In this document: piece after piece, positions 43,192 to 56,275 of the stretch
Numbering within the stretch: position 1 is the stretch's first letter
How the letters are laid out: each line of letters begins with the position of its first letter
Assembly: GCF_028462125.1 (NCBI RefSeq)
Contig: NZ_CP115468.1
Location: forward strand, 2,199,097-2,263,096
Source: Leptospira sp. GIMC2001
Lineage (GTDB): Bacteria > Spirochaetota > Leptospiria > Leptospirales > Leptospiraceae
Length of the DNA: 64,000 bases
Direction of reading: 5' to 3'
The notes under the pieces: model-generated
Databases searched by the model: none
What the model saw: only the letters and a program-made list of their open reading frames with translations
Told to the model about the DNA's origin: nothing
Made by a program: the position numbers and the translations under genes

Positions 43192-44579
43192 GTTTTCACG
43201 CCCCCGAGCAATGCCTTAGTTCTCACATATGGACCACCGGCATCAACCTTAGCTGGTTGCCCTTTGCCACAATAGCCCGAGCCAAGATCCCATTTGAATT
43301 CTTTGGATACCATATCAACATCGTTGAGGACTTCAAAAGCAAGGCCAGATACTGTCACACCTTTTAATAATTTAGTTATTTTTCCGTTTTCGATTCGGTA
43401 TGCTTTCTGGGCAGCAAACATAAATTCGCCCGTTGAATCCGCTTGCCCATTCTTTGCCCCCTCTAGATAGTATCCGTCTTTTGTATTGGCTATCATTTCA
43501 TCCAAGCTGGATTCCCCTGGGTGCAAATATGTATTGCGCATACGAATCAACGGTTGATCGGAATATTCCCATGCCCTTGCAGAACCAGTAGGGGCAACTC
43601 CGAATAAGGATGCAGTCTCCCGATTGTGCAAATAGGATTTTAGAATACCATTTTCAATGATGGTTGTGTTTTGGGTCAAAATTCCTTCATCATCTACAGG
43701 CAATGTTCCTCCTGCGCCATCGTAAAATTCTGAATGACCACTGTCTGATAATGTAACCAAGTCGGAGGCAACTCGTTGCCCAATTTTACCTTTAGCAACA
43801 GAACCGGATAATACAAAGTCTGCTTCTACAGTATGGCCTATTGCCTCATGAACTAGGAGACCAACGATAGAAGGCGAAAGAATCACCGTAGCATTGCCTC
43901 CTTCGCTAAATCCTGAGCTTAGTAAATCAATTGCTGTCTTGCATGCGGCTTCTGTGAAAAGTTCCGGCTTACGATCTCGGAATAGGCAGTCCCAACCACC
44001 GGTAACTCCAGTTGATTCAGCACCCACTTGCATTTCTCCGTCTTTGGAAGCTACTGCACTCACACGAAATTCAGGACGAACCAAGGAAAAAGAAACATCC
44101 ACTCCATCTGTTGTTACGATAGATTTCTCTTCGAAAATTTCGGAATAACCAACACCGATGGATTGTAGAAGCGAAGATTTACCTTCTGCATTTTTCTGAG
44201 TTTCAAAAACCAAGGCGACCTTTTCTTCGATACTCATATTCGCAAGTTCTGCAATTCCTTTGCCTGGGAAATCACCCACAGCAAAATTACCTGATGCTAA
44301 ACCTTGGATTTTATCTTTTCGAAATGTTGATGATTGTTTTGCACTTTTCTGAGCATTGGTGATTGCCTTTTGAATGCTTGATTTATCTGGATCACTTGTA
44401 AAAGCAAATCCCCAAGTTCCGTTCATTAAAACTCGAACGCCCACTCCAGATCTTTTTTTTATGGAAGTGCTTTCCACACGACCTTTTTCTGCATAGAAAC
44501 CTTTGGTCTCCTTTTTATGCCATCTGAGTTCTACAAATCCGTCTTGGTCTTTTATACAATCGCGTAATAAATCTTTCAT
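43188..44579 (-). CDS. tldD: TldD metalloprotease
   Basis: The 463-aa catalytic subunit carries the zinc site HEAIGH (VHEAIGHTVEADFVL), the N-terminal RVESTSIKKRSGVGVRV domain and the C-terminal IENGKITKLLKGVTVSG segment ending in the glycine- and cysteine-containing SGYCGKGQP. It acts in the cytoplasm with TldE, whose gene overlaps its stop by 4 nt, and its own ATG overlaps the YheT-like stop (ATGA). Confidence 0.93.
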   Translation of the reverse strand: MKDLLRDCIKDQDGFVELRWHKKETKGFYAEKGRVESTSIKKRSGVGVRVLMNGTWGFAFTSDPDKSSIQKAITNAQKSAKQSSTFRKDKIQGLASGNFAVGDFPGKGIAELANMSIEEKVALVFETQKNAEGKSSLLQSIGVGYSEIFEEKSIVTTDGVDVSFSLVRPEFRVSAVASKDGEMQVGAESTGVTGGWDCLFRDRKPELFTEAACKTAIDLLSSGFSEGGNATVILSPSIVGLLVHEAIGHTVEADFVLSGSVAKGKIGQRVASDLVTLSDSGHSEFYDGAGGTLPVDDEGILTQNTTIIENGILKSYLHNRETASLFGVAPTGSARAWEYSDQPLIRMRNTYLHPGESSLDEMIANTKDGYYLEGAKNGQADSTGEFMFAAQKAYRIENGKITKLLKGVTVSGLAFEVLNDVDMVSKEFKWDLGSGYCGKGQPAKVDAGGPYVRTKALLGGVKT

Positions 44580-45592
44580 GCTAACCTCTCATTTATTTGA
44601 GTATCGAAGAAATCGAGTAGTATCCCACTGAGCCAACGACCTTCCGGAACTTGCGAAGACTCTTCTGCCAAGAATCCCACATGCCCACCTTTTTTTGTAA
44701 AAACTGTTTGAATATTTTGAATGCGATGCCAAGCAACTTCGTGCCATACTTTGGATGGAACAACTGGATCATCTTCAGCATGGATCACAATTCCTTTGTG
44801 TCGAATTTTTGGAATAAAATTGATGCTGGAACATTTAGCATAGTAGTCTAACACACCTTTGTATCCACAAAGAGGGGCAGTCACAAAATCATCGAAATCA
44901 AAAAATGTTTTGCACTTAGATGCACGTTCTGCAAACTCACGTTCAAGTCCAAAAATTCCCGATCTCACTTTCTCATGCAGAGTATCCAAAAAATATTTTC
45001 GGTAAAATTTACCTGATGGAGAATCTATAAATTCACATGTTTTTTTTAGATCAAGAGGTGGAGAGACAGCAGAGAAATACCGGGCAATATGATCTCGAGT
45101 TTCTCCGAAATATTTAAGTATCAGATTCGCAGAAAGTGAAAAGCCAGACACTACGAGATTTTGTGAAAAATTATTTTTCATAAATCGAAGAACAGATTCA
45201 ACATCGGAAGTATGTCCTGCACTATAGGGTTTTTTGGAAAATCCAAAACCTTTTCCACAATTTCTCATGTTCATTCGAACCACGCCGTAGCCTCGCTCAA
45301 GTGCGTTTTTGGCAGTAGATATCATATAATGGCTCTCAGAGCTTCCTTCCATTCCATGAATCAATAGAATATAATATCCGTTAAATGGCTTATTGAACTT
45401 ACCAGTCCATTCTAAAGGAGGATTGTGTTCTAGAACAAGGACATCTCCATCGCCTAACGGTAGGTAGATGTCCTCGCAAAGGTATTTGCTTCTAAGATTG
45501 TTCTGGGGGGGAAAGAAGGCATTGTAAATAGTCTGAACATGCCTTCCTCCCAAAAACTTGCGCGGTCGAAACGAATCCATAAACCTTGCCAA
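44576..45592 (-). CDS. YheT-family alpha/beta-hydrolase
   Basis: The 338-aa hydrolase has the family opening LGGRHVQTIYNAFFP, the oxyanion region LLIHGMEGSSESHY, GVVRMNMRNCGKG, nucleophile elbow VSGFSLSAN (Ser present; GFSLG is more usual), the acid in HAEDDPVVP, and the histidine in KKGGHVGFLAE. YheT proteins are predicted esterases with poorly known substrates. There is no signal peptide. It follows clpP by 11 nt. Confidence 0.88.
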   Translation of the reverse strand: MARFMDSFRPRKFLGGRHVQTIYNAFFPPQNNLRSKYLCEDIYLPLGDGDVLVLEHNPPLEWTGKFNKPFNGYYILLIHGMEGSSESHYMISTAKNALERGYGVVRMNMRNCGKGFGFSKKPYSAGHTSDVESVLRFMKNNFSQNLVVSGFSLSANLILKYFGETRDHIARYFSAVSPPLDLKKTCEFIDSPSGKFYRKYFLDTLHEKVRSGIFGLEREFAERASKCKTFFDFDDFVTAPLCGYKGVLDYYAKCSSINFIPKIRHKGIVIHAEDDPVVPSKVWHEVAWHRIQNIQTVFTKKGGHVGFLAEESSQVPEGRWLSGILLDFFDTQINERLA

Positions 45593-45603
45593 GTTTATTT
45601 ATA

Positions 45604-46206
45604 TCAGACGACGTCGATCTTATCAGCTTTTAGATCAACAATCCCATAAGCAATTGCTTGATCCGCATCCATATAATAATCACGATCCGTGTCTTCTACC
45701 ATTTGCTCGTAAGTCTTACCGCAAGCATCAGCCAGGATATGATTGAGTTTTTCTTTGGTTTTAAGAATATCTTCCGCATGGATTTGTATATCTGTAGCGG
45801 GAGCAACAATTTGACCGCCTATAGAAGGTTGGTGAATCATAACTTTTCCACTTGGCCAGATATATCTCTGTCCTTTCTCGCCAGCGGCAAGTAACAATGA
45901 TCCCATTGAAGCAGCCATTCCCATACATACGGTTATAACGGGAGACGAAATCATATGCATCGTGTCATAGATACACATACCCGAAGTAATCACACCACCT
46001 GGACTATTGATATAAAATGTAATTGGCTTTCCTGGATTCTCCATCTCAAGATAGAGTAATTTGTTTACTATATCTTTTGCGGAGTCATCCATTACAGCTC
46101 CCCATAAAAAAATCTTTCTTTTCTCGAGAAACTTCTTTTGGATGTTCTTGTCAGACATCATACTGCTGATAACTTCTTTTATACTATTATCATCTTCATC
46201 GTGCAT
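45604..46206 (-). CDS. clpP: ATP-dependent Clp protease proteolytic subunit
   Basis: This 200-aa serine protease forms a barrel with ClpX or ClpA unfoldases and degrades cytosolic proteins. Family motifs are [18 protein letters not shown], Ser100 in GMAASMGS, His125 in VMIHQPS, and the DTDRD segment (172-176) that supplies the acid. It is encoded without a neighbouring clpX, and leptospires often carry more than one clpP, so this may be one of two paralogues. It follows the ftsB-like gene by 28 nt. Confidence 0.94.
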   Translation of the reverse strand: MHDEDDNSIKEVISSMMSDKNIQKKFLEKRKIFLWGAVMDDSAKDIVNKLLYLEMENPGKPITFYINSPGGVITSGMCIYDTMHMISSPVITVCMGMAASMGSLLLAAGEKGQRYIWPSGKVMIHQPSIGGQIVAPATDIQIHAEDILKTKEKLNHILADACGKTYEQMVEDTDRDYYMDADQAIAYGIVDLKADKIDVV

Positions 46207-46234
46207 AAATTATTCGATCCTTTAGAACTATATT

Positions 46235-46678
46235 CTAGGGCTTTAATTTGAGGAAAACTCCAATACATAAAAAAAAGGAAAAACTAATATGGAAAACCCT
46301 CAAAACATCCAACGGAGGAATCTTCTCCTCTTTGGTGCGAGACTCCCATAGTCTAAGCCAAAATTCTCTTGTATCCGTTTCCTCTGAATCATTAGACAAC
46401 TCTAAGTCCCGAAATTTGAGAACCTGAGAGCTCTTCTCGGAAAAATTGCCATCTGTTTCTCGATTGAGGAAATTGCTGTCTCGTATGTTGGATTTTTTTT
46501 TCTCAATCAAATGACTCTGTTCAAATTCCAGTCTTTCTACTTCGAAATTCAATTGGGCGAGTTTTTTTTCTAGCTCCAATCTTTCCATATAACCTTTGGA
46601 ACCAAGAAGTGCCTGGTAACTCGAATACGAGATTAGAATCAGAAATAAACTAGCCCAAATATGAAAGTACTTTCGCAT
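46235..46678 (-). CDS. ftsB: FtsB/DivIC-like septum protein
   Basis: The 147-aa protein has a short cytoplasmic N-terminus, one TM helix (IWASLFLILISYSSYQALLG), then a coiled coil (LELEKKLAQLNFEVERLEFE), the layout of FtsB/DivIC divisome proteins. It starts directly after the eno stop (TAAATG), and the eno-ftsB order is common in bacteria, which strengthens the call. Unusually, the C-terminus has a second hydrophobic stretch (FHISFSFFLCIGVFLKL), not typical of FtsB, so the topology may differ. Confidence 0.75.
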   Translation of the reverse strand: MRKYFHIWASLFLILISYSSYQALLGSKGYMERLELEKKLAQLNFEVERLEFEQSHLIEKKKSNIRDSNFLNRETDGNFSEKSSQVLKFRDLELSNDSEETDTREFWLRLWESRTKEEKIPPLDVLRVFHISFSFFLCIGVFLKLKP

Positions 46679-49914
<3,236 letters not shown>

Positions 49915-49915
<1 letters not shown>

Positions 49916-50928
49916 TGTGGGAAATAAATAATTTCGGAGATAGTCCAATTTCTGATTGGGCAATGGTGGGAGCTCACCAAATTGTTCTTAATCGCGATGA
50001 TCAATCCCCATTTGGATTTGGAACGAAAATCCGTAAATGGAAAGGAATTGAGAATCGTCTCAGAAATCAAACCGATCCAAGCAGAAATGTTTTGCTCTGT
50101 GGTTCGCTTCATGGAAATTATTTAGCCTCCTTTTCTTATCTTTTTCGAAAAGCATCCTACAATGTAACAAGTATTGGACTGAGTTACAATCCGAACTTTC
50201 AGTCGGCGAATTCTATCATTACCAAACATTCGTCGAATAATATCGTAATTGCAAATCGTAGCAATCTAAAGGAAACCACTCAAAATATTCTTAAAGCAAA
50301 TCCCACGCTTATAGAAATTCCTCAATATGGTTTCTGCGATTCAGCGATGCTTGGACTCAATTCTCTTTGGATAGAAATCGAAAATCATTTCCGAGATAAA
50401 ATCAGTAACATGAGTAGAAATAAAGAATTTCCAAACCAAATACAATTAGAAGAAAACAAATTCTCGTTTATTGTCTATTTAGATATTGGATCTGGACTGA
50501 GTTTTCTCTCAGCTCTAAATTACTTCCATAAGAAACCTATCATTTTGGTTAAAGGAATGGAAATTGCAGTTCAAGTGATTGGCATATGTTTGGGCGAGAG
50601 TAAAAAATCTTGGCTCGAAAAATATGAGTATCATCTAAAAATGTTAAATCTATCAGATTCCGATTTACCTAATCAATCCTTAATGGAAAAAAATATCTGG
50701 GAGGCAGATGATCTTCCTGGATTTGGAAAATCGAATGCGAAAATCAATCAGTGGATAACTACTAAATACAAAGAGACCGATATTTTACTTGATCCAATCT
50801 ATTCTGCCAAATCCTTAATTGCAATTGAGAATGTTCTTCAATCATCCAAGATAAATTGGCAAAGTAGTTATGGGATATATGTTCATCAAGGCGGATTTTT
50901 AAATTTTTTGGATTTGGCTTTAAAATGA
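49915..50928 (+). CDS. PLP-dependent enzyme of the D-cysteine desulfhydrase / ACC deaminase family
   Basis: The 337-aa protein has the fold-type II pattern VLNRDDQSPFGFGTKIRKWK, where GxKxRKL carries the PLP-binding lysine, a glycine-rich SGLSFLSALNYF segment that could form part of the phosphate-binding region, and HQGG near the C-terminus (HTGG in typical members). Sequence around the active site is divergent, so the substrate (D-cysteine, ACC or another amino acid) is uncertain. The start is the ATG overlapping the lepA stop (TGATG); a TTG three bases earlier is also possible. No clear Shine-Dalgarno is present, which points to translational coupling. Confidence 0.65.
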
Positions 50929-50954
50929 TTTCGAAATTCAATTATTAGATTAAA

Positions 50955-51911
50955 ATGAAAACGCAGCCCGATAATTCATTTTCACTTTCGTCTTCTGTGA
51001 TCATTCCCAGTTTCAATCGGGCACATAGATTGGAGCGATGTCTACAATCAGTATTGAAGCAAACTGTCCTACCAACCGAAATCATCATAGTAAACGATGG
51101 ATCAACAGACGACTCAAGAAAATTTCTTGATAAATTAGAAATTGACATCCAAACAAATTCTCGATTTAGAAGTCTGAGCATCAAAATTTTTCATACATCC
51201 AATAATGGAGTCTCAGCTGCAAGAAATCTGGGAATAGCTAAGAGTTCTTGTGAATGGATATTTTTTCTCGATTCTGATGATGAATGGTTAGATGAGAAAA
51301 TCGCAATTCAATTGAATTTTCACAAAACCTATCCTAATTTCAAAATTTCCCAAACCCAAGAAAAGTGGATTCGTCGAGAAGTTTTTGTAAATCCAAGATT
51401 CAAACATAAGAAAGTGTCTGGTTGGATATTTGCACATTCTTTAGAACTTTGTAGCATAACACCTTCATCCGCTTGTATCCATAGAAATGTTTTTGAAGAG
51501 GTCGGTGGTTTTGATTCAAATTTACTTTCGTGTGAAGACTACGATCTCTGGCTCGCTATAGCTAGTATGTATGAAGTTGCTCTAATCGACCAAGAACTAT
51601 TGATTCGCTATGGCGGAGAGCTGGATCAACTCTCAGCAAAATACAAGGCGATGGATCGATTTCGAATCTACGCATTATTGAAAAGATTACCTGATTTTAC
51701 TTCGGATCAGCAACTAATGGCTTTAGAAATCTTAAAGACAAAATTGGGAATTCTCATAGAAGGGCGCAAAAAAAGAAATAAAGATTCGAATATTCTAATG
51801 GAAATTCTTTCGAATTTAAATAATAAAATCCAAGAAGATAAAAATCTAAAAGGAAGCCATATTCCCATTCATTGGAAAAAATTTCTGCTAAATGATGAAA
51901 ACTGGGAATAA
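50955..51911 (+). CDS. Family 2 glycosyltransferase
   Basis: The 318-aa GT-A enzyme begins with SVIIPSFNRAHRLERCLQSV, then EIIIVNDGSTDDS, NNGVSAARNLGIAKS and FFLDSDDEW, the nucleotide-sugar-binding and DxD motifs of GT2. A late VGGFDSNLLSCEDYDLWLAI gives the usual acceptor-side catalytic acid region (ED). It is soluble or peripheral and probably adds a sugar to an envelope polysaccharide. It follows the PLP-enzyme gene by 26 nt and ends before a strong terminator. Confidence 0.88.
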   Translation: MKTQPDNSFSLSSSVIIPSFNRAHRLERCLQSVLKQTVLPTEIIIVNDGSTDDSRKFLDKLEIDIQTNSRFRSLSIKIFHTSNNGVSAARNLGIAKSSCEWIFFLDSDDEWLDEKIAIQLNFHKTYPNFKISQTQEKWIRREVFVNPRFKHKKVSGWIFAHSLELCSITPSSACIHRNVFEEVGGFDSNLLSCEDYDLWLAIASMYEVALIDQELLIRYGGELDQLSAKYKAMDRFRIYALLKRLPDFTSDQQLMALEILKTKLGILIEGRKKRNKDSNILMEILSNLNNKIQEDKNLKGSHIPIHWKKFLLNDENWE

Positions 51912-51954
51912 TTAAGTATAGAATTAAGTTTTTCCCTAAGACAAAATCTACAAA

Positions 51955-51992
51955 AAAGGCTTCTTAGTTACGGATAACCAAGAAGCCTTAAA
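51955..51992. terminator. Bidirectional terminator between the glycosyltransferase gene and sdhB
   Basis: Perfect 10-bp arms AAGGCTTCTT (51956-51965) and AAGAAGCCTT (51980-51989), with GTT/AAC pairing inside. Leftward it is followed by TTTTTT, so it ends the sdh transcript. Rightward the tail is TTAAATTC. Confidence 0.88.
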
Positions 51993-52041
51993 TTCGCAGA
52001 TACAATCAATATCTACAAAAATGTTAATTCTAAACTTTTTT

Positions 52042-52785
52042 CTAAGAGAGCAGATACTCTCGATTCAGCCTTGTGATGTTTTGAACGCTAATTTCCTTAG
52101 GACAAACAGCTTGGCACTCGTATTGATTCGTACAATTTCCAAATCCTTCCTCGTCCATAGCCGCAATCATCTTCTTAACTCGAGATTCACGTTCCACTTG
52201 ACCTTGCGGTAAATAAGCTAGATGAGAAACTTTTGCCGAAACAAATAGCATCGCAGAAGCATTCTTACAAGAAGCAACACAAGCACCACATCCAATACAT
52301 GTTGCTGCGTCCATCGCTTTGTCTGCATCTTCTTTTGGAATAGGAAGGGCATTCGCATCAGGAGATCCACCCGTGTTTACTCCAACAAATCCACCACTTT
52401 GAATGATTCGATCAAAGGCAGAACGATCCACCACTAGATCTTTTATAACAGGGAAGGCTTTTGCTTTCCATGGTTCAATAAAAATCGTGTCTCCGTCTTT
52501 GAAAGTTCGCATATGCAATTGGCAAGTAGTTGTGCCTTTGTATCCGCCATGCGCTAGTCCATTGATCATCAGGTTGCAAGATCCGCAAATTCCTTCGCGA
52601 CAATCATGATCGAAGGCAATAGGATCTTCCCCTTTTTTGCTGAGATCTTCGTTTACAACATCCAACATTTCCAAAAAGGACATATGCTCACTTACGTTTT
52701 CTGCTTTGTATTCTTTGATCTCACCTTTGGCATCTTTGGATTTTTGACGCCAAACTTTCAATGTAAGTTTCATTGTATTAGCCAT
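52042..52785 (-). CDS. sdhB: Succinate dehydrogenase / fumarate reductase iron-sulfur subunit
   Basis: The 247-aa protein carries an N-terminal plant-type ferredoxin site (CREGICGSC plus the Cys in TTTCQLHM) and a C-terminal bacterial ferredoxin part ([11 protein letters not shown] and a later [10 protein letters not shown]), giving the [2Fe-2S], [4Fe-4S] and [3Fe-4S] clusters that pass electrons from SdhA to the quinone site. AAGGAG lies 9 nt before the ATG, which overlaps the sdhA stop (TAATG). The sequence style is that of type B succinate:quinone oxidoreductases. Confidence 0.93.
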   Translation of the reverse strand: MANTMKLTLKVWRQKSKDAKGEIKEYKAENVSEHMSFLEMLDVVNEDLSKKGEDPIAFDHDCREGICGSCNLMINGLAHGGYKGTTTCQLHMRTFKDGDTIFIEPWKAKAFPVIKDLVVDRSAFDRIIQSGGFVGVNTGGSPDANALPIPKEDADKAMDAATCIGCGACVASCKNASAMLFVSAKVSHLAYLPQGQVERESRVKKMIAAMDEEGFGNCTNQYECQAVCPKEISVQNITRLNREYLLS

Positions 52786-54710
52786 TACTTATAGCTCCTT
52801 ACTGCTAGTTGAATGTTCTCATATTCCAGTTTTTCTTTATGTTCCACTGGAGCTTTGTCAACGCCTTGGAATTCCCAAGCCGATACATGACAAAATTTAT
52901 CATCATTTCTCAAAGCTTCACCATCAGGCGTCTGGTATTCAGTTCTAAAATGTCCACCGCATGATTCTTCGCGGTTGAGAGCATCTCGACACATCAATTC
53001 ACCAAACTCTAGGAAGTCGGCAACTCTACCTGCTTTTTCTAGTGATTGATTGAGTTCAGCTCCTGTTCCAGGAACTTTCACATTCTTCCAGAACTCTTCG
53101 CGAAGTTGCGGAATTTTGACCAGGGCTTCTTCGAGACCAGCTTTATCACGAGCCATTCCACATTTATCCCACATGATCTTTCCAAGTTCACGATGGAATT
53201 CATCTACTGTTTTGTTACCATTGATGCTTAGGAATTTGTGAATTCTTTCTTCAACTTCCTTTTCCACTTGTTTGAATTCAGGTGCATCATTCGGAATATT
53301 CTTGAATCCTTCTTTGGCAAAATAGTCACCGATCGTGTAAGGAATCACAAAGTATCCGTCCGCAAGTCCTTGCATAAGAGCCGAAGCACCCAAACGATTT
53401 GCACCATGATCAGAGAAATTTGCCTCACCCAAAACAAAAAGCCCTGGAATGTTAGACATTAGGTTGTAATCAACCCACAAACCGCCCATCGTATAATGGA
53501 CTGCAGGATAGATTCTCATTGGAACTTTATATGGATTCTCTCCTGTGATTCTTTCATACATTTGGAAAAGGTTGTCGTAGCGATCTGCAATTACGTCTTC
53601 ACCCAAACGATTGATAGCTTCACTGAAATCTAAATATACTCCCAGTCTTTTGCCACCAACTTCTGGTCCTACTCCGAGGCCTGCATCGCAAACTTCTTTG
53701 GCTGACCGAGAGGAAATATCACGTGGGGCAAGGTTTCCAAAAGATGGATACTTACGTTCTAGATAATAATCTCTTTCGTTTTCTGGTATATCACCTGGAT
53801 TTCTTGTGTCGTTTGGTTTTTTGGGAACCCAAACACGTCCATCATTTCTAAGTGATTCAGACATTAGCGTTAGTTTCGATTGATAATCACCAGATGATGG
53901 AATACAAGTTGGATGGATCTGCGTATAACAAGGATTTGCGAATAGTGCACCTTTTTTATAAGCTTTAAAGGTTGCAGTTACGTTACAATTCATTGCATTG
54001 GTTGATAGATAAAATACATTTCCATAACCACCCGTTGCTAGTATCACAGCGTCGGCAGAATGAGAGGAGATTTTACCTGTAACCAAGTCTCGAACAACGA
54101 TTCCTTTTGCATGTCCGTTGACTAAAACCAAATCCAACATTTCTGTTTTGGAATACATCTTCACTTTACCAAGACCTATTTGTCTAGATAGAGCAGAGTA
54201 TGCACCTAATAACAATTGCTGTCCAGTCTGGCCTTTAGCATAAAAAGTCCGGGAAACCTGAGCTCCACCAAACGAACGGTTTGCGAGATGGCCACCATAT
54301 TCACGAGCAAAAGGAACACCTTGAGCTACGCATTGGTCAATGATTTGTGTAGAAACCTGAGCTAGTCGATAGACATTTGCCTCTCTTGAACGGAAGTCAC
54401 CACCTTTGATTGTATCATAAAAAAGCCTATAAACGCTATCACCGTCATTCTGGTAATTCTTTGCTGCGTTGATTCCACCTTGAGCTGCAATACTATGTGC
54501 ACGCCGTGGACTATCTTGAAAACAAAAGCAAGAAACATTATAGCCAAGTTCTGCTAAGGTAGCAGCAGCTGAAGATCCAGCGAGTCCTGAACCTACAACG
54601 ATCACTCTATATTTTCTTTTGTTGGCTGGGTTAACCAACTTGATATCCATTTTATGTTTATCCCATTTTTTCTCAATGGGACCCGATGGTGATTTAGAAT
54701 CTATTGCCAT
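52785..54710 (-). CDS. sdhA: Succinate dehydrogenase / fumarate reductase flavoprotein subunit
   Basis: The 641-aa catalytic subunit starts with a FAD-binding [15 protein letters not shown] motif and has the FAD-linking-histidine region [15 protein letters not shown], the substrate motif [11 protein letters not shown], and a late [12 protein letters not shown] segment. It oxidises succinate to fumarate on the cytoplasmic face of the inner membrane. AGGAGA precedes the ATG by 8-9 nt. Length and spacing match type B enzymes with a single cytochrome b anchor. Confidence 0.95.
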   Translation of the reverse strand: MAIDSKSPSGPIEKKWDKHKMDIKLVNPANKRKYRVIVVGSGLAGSSAAATLAELGYNVSCFCFQDSPRRAHSIAAQGGINAAKNYQNDGDSVYRLFYDTIKGGDFRSREANVYRLAQVSTQIIDQCVAQGVPFAREYGGHLANRSFGGAQVSRTFYAKGQTGQQLLLGAYSALSRQIGLGKVKMYSKTEMLDLVLVNGHAKGIVVRDLVTGKISSHSADAVILATGGYGNVFYLSTNAMNCNVTATFKAYKKGALFANPCYTQIHPTCIPSSGDYQSKLTLMSESLRNDGRVWVPKKPNDTRNPGDIPENERDYYLERKYPSFGNLAPRDISSRSAKEVCDAGLGVGPEVGGKRLGVYLDFSEAINRLGEDVIADRYDNLFQMYERITGENPYKVPMRIYPAVHYTMGGLWVDYNLMSNIPGLFVLGEANFSDHGANRLGASALMQGLADGYFVIPYTIGDYFAKEGFKNIPNDAPEFKQVEKEVEERIHKFLSINGNKTVDEFHRELGKIMWDKCGMARDKAGLEEALVKIPQLREEFWKNVKVPGTGAELNQSLEKAGRVADFLEFGELMCRDALNREESCGGHFRTEYQTPDGEALRNDDKFCHVSAWEFQGVDKAPVEHKEKLEYENIQLAVRSYK

Positions 54711-54738
54711 TTAAATTTCTCCTATATAAAGAAAATGA

Positions 54739-55425
54739 TTACTTAACAAAACCGAATAATACAGCCAAAGGCATGGAAGTATTACCAATAAAGATCAACA
54801 ATGAAAAAGCAATTGCAGCTTTTCTGATATTTGGCTCATGCTTGGGACTATCAACCCCTAATGTCTGAAAAAGACTTGCGACACCATGGCTTAAATGCCA
54901 GCAAAGCAAACCAACTGAAAGAATGTAAAAAGCAGAAACAATCGGAACACTGAATCCAGATACAAACATTGCGTAGGCATCATGAACTTGCTCACCTTTT
55001 AGATTGTAAGTAAATTCTAAATATTCTGGATTGGTTACGCCCAATGTAAAATGCAAAAGGTGGTACACTATGAACGCCATGACGGTAAGCCCGCTCATAA
55101 CCATAAACCTTGAAGCAGATGATGCTTGCTTGGTTTTCATATACGCATAGGCAACAGGTCTAGCTGCACGGTTCTCACGAGCAAGTTGAATTGTAAAACC
55201 GATATGCAGCAAAACAGCTACCAGCAATCCGATTCGTGCAACCCAAAGTAAAGGTCCTAAATCTTTTAAAAACTTCGCGTAGGCGTTGAATTTCTCAGGA
55301 CCGATATAGACCTGGAGATTTCCAATCATATGGAAAATCACGAATCCAAACAAAAGGACTCCTGTGACTGCCACAACAAACTTTTTTCCAACCGAGGTCG
55401 TAAAATAACCCGAGGTAAAATTCAT
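54739..55425 (-). CDS. sdhC: Succinate dehydrogenase cytochrome b subunit (type B, dihaem)
   Basis: The 228-aa membrane anchor has five TM helices and histidines suited to haem binding in FVIFHMIGNLQVY, VLLHIGF, VYHLLHFTLG and LLCWHLSHG. Type B SdhC proteins bind two haems and reduce menaquinone. AGGAG lies about 8-9 nt upstream of the ATG. It is the first gene of the sdhCAB operon, with a 600-bp AT-rich gap upstream containing a Fur-like palindrome. Confidence 0.92.
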   Translation of the reverse strand: MNFTSGYFTTSVGKKFVVAVTGVLLFGFVIFHMIGNLQVYIGPEKFNAYAKFLKDLGPLLWVARIGLLVAVLLHIGFTIQLARENRAARPVAYAYMKTKQASSASRFMVMSGLTVMAFIVYHLLHFTLGVTNPEYLEFTYNLKGEQVHDAYAMFVSGFSVPIVSAFYILSVGLLCWHLSHGVASLFQTLGVDSPKHEPNIRKAAIAFSLLIFIGNTSMPLAVLFGFVK

Positions 55426-56026
55426 ATATTGAACTCCTGAAACAATAAGTTGCTTGTATTTTTAATAATAGAAAAATTAGAACAAGTAGAGTAGGGGATA
55501 TGGTGCATCCTAAGTCCTAAGATTCTAGATTTAGAGAGATAGGCAATTGAATTTTTGAACCACTATAAAAAAAGCTTCGAGTGGGTCTAATTTTTGAAAA
55601 GGAAAAATGCAATTCTATATAAATAATCAAGAAAGGGAAGCTCAAGGATTGTTAATTTTGAAAATGGTTGTTGAGAATCATTTTCAATTCCATTTATTCG
55701 AACGCATATCCCGCTCTAATCCAAAATTATCAGGTATTCCTTTCTTTCGCATGCAAAGCTTACTTACCTAAATACTGGGCAATACTAGATCCATTTTGAT
55801 TCAATGTATAATTAATGCATCGTCTTTAAAAAATGATGCAATATTAGTATAATCTAAATTAAGCATGTAGTTAATAATCAGTGATGAAATTATTTATTCC
55901 AGATTTTGGCCTTGGTATTTTTTTTGTGAAATTTATTTCCATTACTTTCGTCTTATAGATATAGGTTTGGGTTAGTCTTATTCAAGTATAGGAGACTATA
56001 TCTGATAAATATATAGAGGTCTATTT
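55426..56026. other. 601-bp AT-rich intergenic region upstream of sdhC
   Basis: The gap separates the divergent sdhCAB operon and the 56027-57267 operon, so it should hold both promoters, but I find no clear -35/-10 pair. It contains a Fur-like palindrome at 55672-55686, an overlapping 9-bp inverted repeat (TTGAAAATG at 55658-55666 with CATTTTCAA at 55679-55687), and a 54-codon frame at 55607-55771 with AAAAGG upstream that I judge unlikely to be a gene. TATAG-GAGA-CTATA near the 3' end is a minor palindrome. Confidence 0.6.
55672..55686. promoter_or_regulatory. Fur/PerR-like palindrome
   Basis: TGAGAAT-C-ATTTTCA is a 7-1-7 palindrome with 13 of 14 arm positions agreeing with the Fur-box form TGATAAT-N-ATTATCA if G/T changes at the same place are allowed (two mismatches). 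It is about 247 bp upstream of sdhC and about 340 bp upstream of the 56027 gene. No Fur-family gene is nearby, so this is a candidate only. Confidence 0.35.
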
Positions 56027-56275
56027 ATGGTTGTCCCTGATGCAAATGATAAAATTTGGCACGAAGTCTTGTTGCAAGATAATCAATTCAATTTCGATTT
56101 TCTCGCTCTCCAATTTCTACTTATGAGATTGCGACTGAAAGTAAAATCTTCCTCCAACAATAACGATGTTATTAAGCAATGCGCAAATGAATTGTGTGAT
56201 TTCTTTCAGAAGACAAATCATATTCCCAAATGCAATGCGGATCTAAAAAAAATAATGGGACTAGTGGCAGCATAA
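56027..56275 (+). CDS. Small hypothetical protein, 82 aa
   Basis: The 82-aa protein is soluble and helical in appearance, with NFDFLALQFLLMRLRLKVKS and a later NELCDFFQKTNHIPKCNADL containing three cysteines in total (CAN, LCDF, KCN). AGAGG lies 7 nt upstream of the ATG. The stop overlaps the ATG of the 330-aa gene (TAATG), so the two proteins are made together and may act together. I do not recognise the family. Confidence 0.65.
   Translation: MVVPDANDKIWHEVLLQDNQFNFDFLALQFLLMRLRLKVKSSSNNNDVIKQCANELCDFFQKTNHIPKCNADLKKIMGLVAA

Noticed and set aside
43894..44148. Antisense frames over tldD and other conserved genes (also at 22123-22473, 48889-49287 and 58900-59304)
   Set aside because: All are mirror frames of strongly conserved proteins without ribosome-binding sites.
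55607..55771. A 54-codon plus-strand frame upstream of the 56027 gene with AAAAGG before its ATG
   Set aside because: Composition is not protein-like, it runs across the Fur-like palindrome, and it matches no family I know. Conservation in relatives would be needed to reconsider.
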